Assembly (NCBI GenBank): GCA_900548225.1 | Contig: URJM01000060.1 | Location: 1 to 12,653 of the forward strand | From: an uncultured bacterium | GTDB taxonomy: Bacteria; Verrucomicrobiota; Lentisphaeria; Oligosphaerales; Oligosphaeraceae | Direction: 5' to 3' | DNA: 12,653 bases | Shown: piece by piece, positions 1 to 6,004 of the stretch | Layout of the letters: every line of letters begins with the position of its first letter | Position numbering within the stretch: the stretch's first letter is position 1 | Notes under the pieces: generated by a model | Database searches by the model: none | Seen by the model: the letters and a program-made list of their open reading frames with translations, nothing else | What the model was told of the DNA's origin: nothing | Position numbers and translations under genes: made by a program

Positions 1-111
1 CCCGCCAATGCCGCAGGTCTCCTTGCCCAGCCCGACATCGACGGTGGACTCATCGGCGGTGCCGCCCTCAAGGCCGCAGACTTCCTGGCACTTGTCAAGG
101 CAGCCTGCTAG
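1..111 (+). CDS. tpiA: Triosephosphate isomerase, C-terminal fragment (5' end outside window)
   Basis: Reading frame 1 is open from the first base to a TAG at 109-111 and gives 36 residues. They end in the typical TIM C-terminus: PANAAGLLAQPDIDGGLIGG, then AALKAADFLALVKAAC. The 'PDIDGGLIGGAxLKxxDFL' stretch is the beta-8 phosphate-binding Gly-Gly loop and last helix of triosephosphate isomerase, which interconverts dihydroxyacetone phosphate and glyceraldehyde 3-phosphate in cytoplasmic glycolysis. The start, the catalytic Glu and the catalytic His lie upstream of the window. A strong terminator 25 nt downstream separates the gene from the sigma factor. Family assignment rests on this short but very characteristic tail. 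Confidence 0.93.
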   Translation, partial: PANAAGLLAQPDIDGGLIGGAALKAADFLALVKAAC

Positions 112-135
112 TTGTCTGAAGAAAGGAAAATGCAC

Positions 136-190
136 AAGGGCGGCACGCCTCTGCGGAGACAATCATTCCGCAGGGTGGTCGCCCTTTTTT
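136..190 (+). terminator. Rho-independent terminator after tpiA
   Basis: A two-part stem followed by a T run. The outer arms AAGGGCG (136-142) and CGCCCTT (180-186) pair perfectly. The inner arms CTGCGGA (151-157) and TCCGCAG (167-173) also pair perfectly around a 9-nt loop, with an imperfect segment between the two stems. The run of six T bases at 185-190 follows the GC-rich stem directly. It should end tpiA transcription and insulate the sigma-factor gene. Confidence 0.88.
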
Positions 191-258
191 GGCTTCCGCA
201 CACGGCGCTGTTCTCCAAGGACAGTATCCTTTTCAGGAAAAGTTTTCACATATTCCAG

Positions 259-286
259 GGAACCACAAATCATATAAATGGTCGTA
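259..286 (+). promoter_or_regulatory. Candidate ECF-type (sigma-E-like) promoter overlapping the sigma-factor start
   Basis: GGAACC at 259-264 resembles the ECF -35 element (GGAAC core). Sixteen bases later comes GTCGTA at 281-286, which resembles ECF -10 elements of the GTC/CGTA type. Spacing matches known sigma-E promoters, and ECF genes often self-regulate, so this could be an autoregulatory promoter. The difficulty is that the ATG at 278-280 lies just upstream of the -10, so a transcript from here would start inside the reading frame. The match may be chance, or the true translation start may differ. Confidence 0.35.
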
Positions 287-886
287 GGAGACGATCAATC
301 CAGAGCCACGGACCGGGAACTCGTGGAACGCTTCCAGCGCACACGGGACCAGGGTGCCTTTGACGAGCTTGTGGCACGCCATTCAGGACGCGCCTACCAG
401 CAGGCGCTGGCATTCCTTGGCAACCGCGAGGATGCGGAGGAGGTCGCCCAGGATGCGTTCATACGCATCTACCGAAGCCTTCCAAAATTCCGGGGCGACG
501 CCGAGTTCAGCACGTGGATGTATCGGATTGTGATGAATCTCTGCAACAACCGCTACCGTTGGAACAAGGTGCGTGGAGCGGGCAGGAACATCAGCGTGGA
601 TGCGCCGCTGGAGTCGAAGAACTCCTCCGGAGATGCGCCGCTGAAGATGGAGTTGCCCGACGACAGGATGATGCCCGACCGCGAGGTCGCATTCGTCGAA
701 CTGCGTGACCGCACCGAAGCCGCAATGAAGTCGCTTCCAGAGGTCTATCGGCAGGCGGTGCTGTTGCGAAATGTCAAACAACTGGACTACGAGCAAATCG
801 CGCAGATTCTGCACTGCGCCGTGGGGACCGTGAAGTCACGGATCAACCGCGGGCGCGAACTGCTGCGGCAGGCGCTCAATCTCTAG
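278..886 (+). CDS. RNA polymerase sigma factor, ECF subfamily (RpoE-like)
   Basis: 202 residues, the normal ECF length. Region 2 spans about residues 28-95, with the core-binding AEEVAQDAFIRIYRSL at 53-68 and the -10-recognition stretch TWMYRIVMNLCNNRYR at 79-94. Region 4 spans about 145-200, with a helix-turn-helix YEQIAQILHCAVGTVKSRIN (171-190) that would read the -35. The N-terminal helix DRELVERF is also typical. It directs RNA polymerase to a regulon not visible here. The anti-sigma gene follows after 40 nt, the usual sigma/anti-sigma operon layout. There is no Shine-Dalgarno before ATG 278 (context CATATAA), but no other start codon keeps the conserved DRELV helix. A GTG at 323 would begin after it. 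Family certain; ECF group and target genes unknown. Confidence 0.95.
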   Translation: MVVGDDQSRATDRELVERFQRTRDQGAFDELVARHSGRAYQQALAFLGNREDAEEVAQDAFIRIYRSLPKFRGDAEFSTWMYRIVMNLCNNRYRWNKVRGAGRNISVDAPLESKNSSGDAPLKMELPDDRMMPDREVAFVELRDRTEAAMKSLPEVYRQAVLLRNVKQLDYEQIAQILHCAVGTVKSRINRGRELLRQALNL

Positions 887-926
887 TGCCCCTCCTAAAC
901 AACCTCTCCTTTTCCGTAATAAGAAA

Positions 927-1886
927 ATGACCGAAAAATCTCTCCAATGTCCGTCCCAGGAAGTTCTTCTGGACTACGCCTACGGGGAGGAGATGCCTCA
1001 AGTCACCTCCCACCTCGCAGAGTGTGAGAAGTGCCGTGGCTTCGTCGGCAGGGAGCGTCGACTTAACCAACTCCTTGACGGATACTGCGAAACGCCGTCA
1101 GGTCTTGCGGAGGGGATTTCCCAGGCATGCCGTGACGAGATGGACGAGGAGGAATTCCTGGCGCCCAAACCCTCCATCGCCGCGCCGCGCCGCGCACTCT
1201 TCGAATATGTCCTCAAGGTGGCCGCGCTGGTCGCAGTGATTGCCGGCGCATTCTTCTATATTGGCCGCCAGAGTGCATACCTGGGTGGAGACGCGGTCCT
1301 CGCTTCCACGGAGACGCCTGTCTCCGTGGACTCCCTTTTCATTGACGAGGTGGCTCCCAGGGCAGTCGCGTCCATCCCCAAGGCGCCGGCACGCGCCTAC
1401 ACATCGCCGCGTCTTGACACCGGAGTTGAGCTTTCAGGCAAGACTGCCGACCCCTCCCAGGGGTTTTCGCTGAGGGACAGCCTGGCTTTCGTGGCCTCGC
1501 AGACGCAGAATCCCCGCCAGAATGTCACCATGGCCTCCTCCAATGGCGCCGACTCCCTGCGTGGACAGCACGGCGCGTCACTGGCGAAGGTCCATGACGA
1601 AGTGACCCACGTATGGCTTGCAGATGAACTCCCCTCCCCCGAAAGAATCCAGAGTTTCCTTGATAAGAACAATGGCAATGCCTCTGGAAATGCCACCCCC
1701 GATGAAAACGGGGTCATCTCAATCACCTTCATGGGCACAGATGCAGGAGTCCAGACAATTGCCGATACGCTCTATGGCGAAAAACACTGGAAGCTCCTCT
1801 CGCCAGACTATCCGCAGCCCAACCAGGCAGCACGCACCGCACTCCTCGGAGCACCGGTTAAATACAATATCAAAATCGTCAAATAG
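927..1886 (+). CDS. Membrane-anchored zinc-finger anti-sigma factor (zf-HC2/ZAS type)
   Basis: 319 residues. The N-terminus carries the anti-sigma zinc-binding pattern: Cys8, then His29-x3-Cys33-x2-Cys36 in SHLAECEKC. This domain would hold the upstream ECF sigma inactive at the cytoplasmic face. A single hydrophobic segment at about residues 92-112 (FEYVLKVAALVAVIAGAFFY) is the membrane anchor. The remaining ~205 residues should lie outside the membrane and match nothing I recognise. They are Ser/Thr/Ala-rich, then end in a probably folded part around 250-319 (VISITFMGTDAGVQTIADTL). Genes of this kind release the sigma by regulated proteolysis or conformational change. It starts 40 nt after the sigma stop with no visible Shine-Dalgarno (A-rich AATAAGAAA before ATG). 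Anti-sigma role inferred from motif and neighbour; the signal sensed is unknown. Confidence 0.88.
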   Translation: MTEKSLQCPSQEVLLDYAYGEEMPQVTSHLAECEKCRGFVGRERRLNQLLDGYCETPSGLAEGISQACRDEMDEEEFLAPKPSIAAPRRALFEYVLKVAALVAVIAGAFFYIGRQSAYLGGDAVLASTETPVSVDSLFIDEVAPRAVASIPKAPARAYTSPRLDTGVELSGKTADPSQGFSLRDSLAFVASQTQNPRQNVTMASSNGADSLRGQHGASLAKVHDEVTHVWLADELPSPERIQSFLDKNNGNASGNATPDENGVISITFMGTDAGVQTIADTLYGEKHWKLLSPDYPQPNQAARTALLGAPVKYNIKIVK

Positions 1887-1989
1887 GGGCGACGTCACTG
1901 CGTTGCAGAGGCGGGTCGCATTTGATGTCCGAGTGAATTGCCGGGATGCGGGCGCACCGCCTCCATTCCCCCCTTCTTTATTTTATGCA

Positions 1990-2014
1990 TAACCACTTGC
2001 ACTGCAAGTAGTTA
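1990..2014. repeat. Palindrome between convergent genes, possible weak bidirectional terminator
   Basis: ACTTGCA (1995-2001), a single C, then TGCAAGT (2003-2009) form a perfect 15-base inverted repeat. After one mismatch it extends outwards as TAAC (1990-1993) and GTTA (2011-2014). It lies in the 133-nt gap between the anti-sigma stop and the PBP stop, which are convergent, where a shared terminator is expected. The stem is not GC-rich and no clear T run follows on either strand. A protein-binding site or chance is also possible. Confidence 0.35.
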
Positions 2015-2019
2015 GATGG

Positions 2020-3756
2020 TTATTTCCCCGTAAGGAGCAGCAGGATGTCCCTGGCGATTGGGCCGGCGATTCTGCCTCCGCCTCCGCCATTCTCGACGGC
2101 GACAACCACCAGATACTTCGGTGCGTTCGCGGGTGCCGCCGCCACGACCCATGCGTGGGGCTTCATTCCAGGCGCATTCTCCGCCGTCCCCGTCTTTGCA
2201 AGGATAGGCAGCCTGGTTGTCTTGAGGGTCTGTCCCGTCCCCGAGATGACACATCGCCTCATTCCTTCCACCACGATGCGCCGTGCGTATTCCGGGAAAT
2301 CGTGTGTTGCCCTGACCTTTGGTTCGTCCTTTAGGAAGTATCGTGGCGCCAGCAGCTTGCCTGTCAGAAAGTAGTTTGTCGCGAGTGCCATCTGCATTGG
2401 CGTGACGATCCATCCGCCCTGCCCGATTCCTGCGTTTGCGGCGTCGCCGGGATGCCATGTGTTGTCGGCTTTGCGGCTGCGTTTCACCCATGCGGGGGAG
2501 AATGGGATTCCAGGAATTTCCTGCTCCCCGAGATCTCCGCCTGTTTTTCTTCCGAAGCCGAAGAAATCGGCGAAGTCGTCTAGTTGTTCGCGTGGGAAGC
2601 TCGATGCCAGGGTGCAGAAGTAGGTGTTGCAGGAGAGGGAGATTGCGTTGACGATTGCAAGCCCTCCGTGGACATGCGAGCAACCGATTCGGCGTGACTT
2701 TGTCAACTGGTAGAATCCCGGGCATTCCACGATTGGCTTCTCCATTGTGGCGAGTCCCTTTTCGATGGCGTACGCCGCATATAACGGCTTGATGACAGAG
2801 CCGGGCGGGTAGTACCCTGCGAGGGCACGGTTGAGCATCCCCCCTGGCGCCCCACCGGATTCTCCAAGCGGGGTTGCCGGGAGCGACGCCATGACCAGCA
2901 CCTGCCCTGTGGCCATCTCGATTGCAACCGCCGCCCCCTTGAGACCGCCGTCGCGGAAGCGTGCCTCGGCAAGCCTCTGCGCATCCATGTCCATTGAGAG
3001 CCGGCAGTCGTCGCCGCGCACCGCGGGACGCGAGTCTAGGACGCTGCTTCTGTATGAAAGGACGTCTGTCTGGAGCAACTCCGCACCGCCCTGCCCCGCC
3101 AGCAGATAGTCCAGCGCCTTCTCCATTCCGGAGGCTCCTTTCAGCTCCATTGAATTAGCATTCCAATAGCGTTCCAGGGAGCTTTTCGGGTGTTCCCTGC
3201 GCGTGGCCCCCCGCAGCTGCGGTGCCAGCCCAGGTTCGTCGTAGCATCGTTTCCAGGCGAGGGTGAGTTCTGTGGAGGGGAACTCATTTCGCAGCGCCAG
3301 CCAGCGTCCGCGTGTCTCCGTGTCTACTTCCTCCCACAGTGTCAAGGGCATTGCGGGTTCTTTTTCGAGATGCCGCAGGATTGCGTTCCTTCCCGGTCTC
3401 GTGGCGTAGTATTCCGGACCGAGGGCGGATGCGACCGATGCGAGGACGCTTTCGAGTTTTGCGAGCGTTGTCATCCGCGTGTCACGGGGATCCCTGACAA
3501 GTTCGGGGCGGATGACAATCGAGTAGCTGGGGACTGTGTAGTTTAGGCGCGTCCCGTCCCGGGCGGCGAGGGTTCCCCTGCATGCGGGGACATAGACAAG
3601 GCGGCTCTGCTCACGTATTGACTTTTCGAGAAGCGCCTTTCTTGGGCGGAGCTGGTGCCATGCGACTACGCATAGCAGTGCAAGGAGGAGCACGCTCATC
3701 GCACGGAAGAGCGGCCGGGCGAAACCTGCTGGTCTGAACTTCGGTTCCTCTCCCAT
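2020..3756 (-). CDS. mrdA: Penicillin-binding protein 2-type peptidoglycan transpeptidase (class B)
   Basis: 578 residues, slightly short for PBP2. A membrane anchor at about 15-33 (PLFRAMSVLLLALLCVVAW) is followed by the class B dimerisation region, including a degenerate 'RGxLxxRDG' box at 60-69. The transpeptidase domain (about 270-578) has all three active-site motifs: SxxK as S320-V-I-K323 in PPGSVIKP, SxN as S375-C-N377, and KTG at 521-523. GASGMEKALDYLLAGQGG (207-224) and GIGQGGWIVTPMQMA (443-457) are characteristic of PBP2 rather than PBP3. It crosslinks peptidoglycan in the periplasm, normally for elongation with RodA, which is not in the window. It starts 26 nt after the methyltransferase stop, so they are probably co-transcribed. 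The start has no good Shine-Dalgarno. MrdA rather than FtsI is likely but not proven. Confidence 0.9.
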   Translation of the reverse strand: MGEEPKFRPAGFARPLFRAMSVLLLALLCVVAWHQLRPRKALLEKSIREQSRLVYVPACRGTLAARDGTRLNYTVPSYSIVIRPELVRDPRDTRMTTLAKLESVLASVASALGPEYYATRPGRNAILRHLEKEPAMPLTLWEEVDTETRGRWLALRNEFPSTELTLAWKRCYDEPGLAPQLRGATRREHPKSSLERYWNANSMELKGASGMEKALDYLLAGQGGAELLQTDVLSYRSSVLDSRPAVRGDDCRLSMDMDAQRLAEARFRDGGLKGAAVAIEMATGQVLVMASLPATPLGESGGAPGGMLNRALAGYYPPGSVIKPLYAAYAIEKGLATMEKPIVECPGFYQLTKSRRIGCSHVHGGLAIVNAISLSCNTYFCTLASSFPREQLDDFADFFGFGRKTGGDLGEQEIPGIPFSPAWVKRSRKADNTWHPGDAANAGIGQGGWIVTPMQMALATNYFLTGKLLAPRYFLKDEPKVRATHDFPEYARRIVVEGMRRCVISGTGQTLKTTRLPILAKTGTAENAPGMKPHAWVVAAAPANAPKYLVVVAVENGGGGGRIAGPIARDILLLLTGK

Positions 3757-3782
3757 GTCAAGTGTCCGTCAAGGATTTCCCC

Positions 3783-4643
3783 CTAGCAGTCAGCCGAGTC
3801 GGGCACCCGTCCCGGATCCTTGACAATCCCGGCGGCAAGCCTCTGTCTGACAACCTCGTATAGAAGAATTGCGGTGGCGGTGGCGACATTCAGCGAGTCG
3901 GCCTCCCCCAGCATCGGCAGCCGGACAGCCAGGTCCGCCTCGTCAATCCAGGGCTTCGTCAGACCATACTGTTCTGCGCCTACCACGACCGCCACCGGCC
4001 CGGTCAAATCCACGTCGGTGTAGAGGGTGTCGACATGCGGTGAGGCGGAAAGGATTCTGACGCCCTTTTTCTTGAGCCAGGGGATGGTCTCCGCGGTTGT
4101 CGCCTCGGCAATTGGCAGAGTGAAGAGGTTGCCGGTGCTGGCGCGGACGACATTCGGGTTGTAGAGGTCGGTCTTGGAGTCGCAGAGGATTAGGCCGTCA
4201 ACCTTCACAGCGTCGGAGGACCTCATGATTGTGCCGAGGTTGCCGGGCTTTTCGATTTGCTCGGCCACCAGGAAGAATGGGTGTTCCGAGAGTTTCAGGT
4301 CATCCAGGCCACGGTGGAGCTGTGGCCCGATTCCAAGGAGTCCCTCTGGACGATCCCTGTAGCACATCTTTTCGAAGGCGGCCGGCGCAACGCGAATCAG
4401 CCGTGCGCCCCTTTCGGCAAGCTCCTGCAGAAGCTCCTCCTCGTGGTGTTTCTCAGCAGGGAAATACTCCGGGCAGGCAAAAACCTCGCGAATACGATAG
4501 CCGCCCGCAAGCGCCCGCACAAGGGCGCGGTAGCCCTCCGCCAAAACAACCTGGCTGCTGTCGCGGTCAGGCCTGTCACGCCACCTGGCGACCTGCTTGA
4601 CCTTCGGATTCTGCAAACTCGTTATCTCTTCGTGAAAGCGCAT
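3783..4643 (-). CDS. SpoU/TrmH-family RNA 2'-O-methyltransferase
   Basis: 286 residues from ATG 4643. The N-terminal substrate-binding domain begins with SLQNPKVKQVARWRDR and a VLAEGYRALVRAL stretch, as in RlmB/TsnR-like enzymes. The C-terminal SPOUT knot carries the three family motifs: motif 1 EKPGNLGTIMRSSDA, motif 2 VVVGAEQYGLTKPW, and motif 3 LPMLGEADSLNVATATAILLYE. It would transfer methyl from S-adenosylmethionine to a ribose 2'-OH in rRNA or tRNA; the target nucleotide cannot be read from sequence. The frame stays open upstream to an ATG at 4766, but that 41-residue extension is unlike the family and would overlap cdsA, so 4643 is preferred. A TATAAG box (complement of 4656-4661) just upstream suggests a very short leader. 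Confidence 0.9.
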   Translation of the reverse strand: MRFHEEITSLQNPKVKQVARWRDRPDRDSSQVVLAEGYRALVRALAGGYRIREVFACPEYFPAEKHHEEELLQELAERGARLIRVAPAAFEKMCYRDRPEGLLGIGPQLHRGLDDLKLSEHPFFLVAEQIEKPGNLGTIMRSSDAVKVDGLILCDSKTDLYNPNVVRASTGNLFTLPIAEATTAETIPWLKKKGVRILSASPHVDTLYTDVDLTGPVAVVVGAEQYGLTKPWIDEADLAVRLPMLGEADSLNVATATAILLYEVVRQRLAAGIVKDPGRVPDSADC

Positions 4644-4682
4644 TGATACGACCGACTTATATTTCCCTCGATTACTAACCAC

Positions 4683-4704
4683 GCGGGCATAAGATAATGC
4701 CTGC
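4683..4704. promoter_or_regulatory. Inverted repeat in the divergent promoter region
   Basis: GCGGGCAT (4683-4690) and ATGCCTGC (4697-4704) are complementary apart from one G-T pair and enclose the 6-nt loop AAGATA. The repeat sits in the 95-nt gap between the divergent methyltransferase and cdsA genes. The AT-rich loop and flank (TAAGATAAT) could hold a cdsA -10 box, although no convincing -35 is visible. An operator covering the promoter is one reading; a chance hairpin is another. Confidence 0.3.
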
Positions 4705-4738
4705 CAACCCCTCCGTAATTTGACCAGGAGACATACCC

Positions 4739-5593
4739 ATGCTTTCACAGCGCCTAAAAGTTGCAATCCCCCTCATCCTCGTCGTATTCCTGGTCTTCTT
4801 CCTTCCTGGAACCTGGGGGCGCGCCGCCTTTTCGATTCTTGCTGCGGCAATCCTCTTCACGGCAAACCATGAAGGATGCGCACTGGCGGGGTTCAAGCCA
4901 CTGCACCGGGAGGAAATCCTTCTGCAACTCTATGCCGTGGCGTTGATTGCGAATGCCTGGACGGCGTTCCTCCCAGACCCGGTCCTTCTCCTGGCATTCC
5001 TTCTCCTGGCATTTGTCCTCCAGTTCAACCAGAAGGTGACAGCCGCGTCCCTTGCCGCAGTCGCAAAGACCCTCCTCATCGGAGTCACGGTCTGCTGGAG
5101 TCTTTCGTTCCTTGCACGTATATTCTATTCGGAGGTTCTCAACGGGCCTCTTTGCCTTGCCTATCTTGTAGTCATCACGAAGGTGGCCGACATTGGCGCG
5201 TATTTTGTCGGCACCCTCACTGCAAAGCTGCCCGGTGGCAACCACAAGCTTGCCATCCATGTGAGCCCGAAGAAGAGCTGGGAGGGGCTTTTCGGCGGAA
5301 TCGCATCATCCATCATCGCATCGGTTCTCTTCTGCATATTCGCAACCTCCCTCAAGCTCACCTTCCCAGTCGCAATCCTCCTTGGATTCCTAGCCGCAAC
5401 ACTGGGACTTGTCGGAGACCTCTGCGAATCACTCCTCAAGCGCGCCGCCTCCGCCAAGGATTCGGGAGTCATTCCGGGACTTGGAGGAGCCCTGGATGTC
5501 GTGGATTCACTACTTCCAATGGGAATCATCATCTACTATGCCATGAACTGGCTCAGCCGCTCAGCCTGCTGCATTCTCGATATTCTCGAATAG
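4739..5593 (+). CDS. cdsA: Phosphatidate cytidylyltransferase (CDP-diglyceride synthase)
   Basis: 284 residues, the usual CdsA length, with about eight hydrophobic segments (for example 8-22, 30-42, 82-96, 108-126, 188-203, 209-226). The enzyme makes CDP-diacylglycerol from phosphatidate and CTP in the inner membrane, the branch point of phospholipid synthesis. Conserved blocks: TKVADIGAYFVG (147-158), SPKKSWEGLFGG (176-187), GDLCESLLKR (226-235), KDSG (240-243), then PGLGGALDVVDSLL (246-259). In the classic signature the last block reads PGHGGxxDRxD, so the usual His and Arg are Leu248 and Val254 here. AGGAG at 4726-4730, 8 nt before ATG, supports the start. It stands alone, not beside uppS or dxr as often seen. 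Confidence 0.92.
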   Translation: MLSQRLKVAIPLILVVFLVFFLPGTWGRAAFSILAAAILFTANHEGCALAGFKPLHREEILLQLYAVALIANAWTAFLPDPVLLLAFLLLAFVLQFNQKVTAASLAAVAKTLLIGVTVCWSLSFLARIFYSEVLNGPLCLAYLVVITKVADIGAYFVGTLTAKLPGGNHKLAIHVSPKKSWEGLFGGIASSIIASVLFCIFATSLKLTFPVAILLGFLAATLGLVGDLCESLLKRAASAKDSGVIPGLGGALDVVDSLLPMGIIIYYAMNWLSRSACCILDILE

Positions 5594-5794
5594 AGGAAGC
5601 ACACCCCAGGAAAACAGTATGTGTGGTGCCACCAATCTCTTCATTAGGGGGCAGGAGTTCCAGACCGGAGTCAAAGCAAAGGAGTCATAATCAGACATCA
5701 CATATTGTCATGGGATGGTTGTGGAGCCGAATCCAATAAGCCCCCTGCAGATATTTATATCAGTCCCGACTTCCGGTTTTCCCTCTGACACATT

Positions 5795-5816
5795 TGCGCC
5801 TTTTTTGCCAGGCGCA
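5795..5816. repeat. Short inverted repeat in the leader region
   Basis: TGCGCC (5795-5800) and GGCGCA (5811-5816) pair perfectly around a 10-nt T-rich loop (TTTTTTGCCA). No T run follows on the plus strand, so it is a poor terminator. It lies about 35 nt before the candidate promoter and may be a regulatory hairpin or chance. Confidence 0.3.
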
Positions 5817-5849
5817 TCTCCCTCGTGAAAGGCATGGGAAATATATCGC

Positions 5850-5878
5850 TTGCGAAAATGCCAATCGCAGATTATCTT
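5850..5878 (+). promoter_or_regulatory. Candidate housekeeping-sigma promoter for the giant protein operon
   Basis: TTGCGA (5850-5855) resembles a -35 box. After an optimal 17-nt spacer, TATCTT (5873-5878) resembles a -10 box. Transcription would begin near 5885, leaving a leader of roughly 120 nt before ATG 6005. Supported by motif and spacing only. Confidence 0.35.
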
Positions 5879-5991
5879 TATGTGTAAGGCGTAAGCCATG
5901 AATTCAACAACTTACTGTATGAGTGGCAAATACACCTGCTCATGACAGCCCCCCCGGCCAACGGGGCGCCCCGGCTTGAGATACACCGCCA

Positions 5992-5997
5992 AAGGAG
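5992..5997 (+). promoter_or_regulatory. Ribosome binding site that fixes the start of the giant protein
   Basis: AAGGAG lies 7 nt before ATG 6005. The frame is open further up to an ATG at 5942, but that one has no Shine-Dalgarno, and the 21 extra residues (Pro/Arg-rich) would precede and spoil a normal signal peptide. Confidence 0.8.
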
Positions 5998-6004
5998 CCG
6001 CAGA

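Larger units (their letters stand above)
5594..6004. other. Gene-free stretch between cdsA and the giant secreted protein
   Basis: About 410 nt with no convincing gene. It is more AT-rich than its surroundings from about 5740 to 5940. It contains a small TGGTGCCACCA palindrome (5624-5634), a hairpin at 5795-5816, a candidate sigma-70-type promoter at 5850-5878, a GGGGCGCCCC palindrome near 5963-5972 and the ribosome binding site at 5992-5997. I see no tRNA and no clear terminator for cdsA. Confidence 0.6.

Noticed and set aside
4644..4766. 41-residue N-terminal extension of the methyltransferase to an ATG at 4766
   Set aside because: It would overlap the cdsA start and its sequence is unlike the family; the conserved domain begins right after the ATG at 4643.
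4876..5739. 287-codon plus-strand frame overlapping cdsA
   Set aside because: It is Ser/Arg/His/Pro-rich with no recognisable domain and is a shadow of cdsA, whose frame has clear family motifs.
5710..5739. Nine-codon frame MGWLWSRIQ with two Trp, resembling an attenuator leader peptide
   Set aside because: No ribosome binding site at usable distance (AAGGAG is about 25 nt away), no terminator/antiterminator pair, and no amino-acid biosynthesis gene downstream.
5942..6004. Upstream start (ATG 5942) for the giant protein
   Set aside because: It has no ribosome binding site and would put a Pro/Arg-rich stretch before the signal peptide, while ATG 6005 has AAGGAG at 7 nt.
5594..6004. Search for a tRNA, small RNA or CRISPR array in the gene-free stretch
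   Set aside because: No T-loop/anticodon arrangement, no regularly spaced direct repeats and no convincing structured RNA could be seen.
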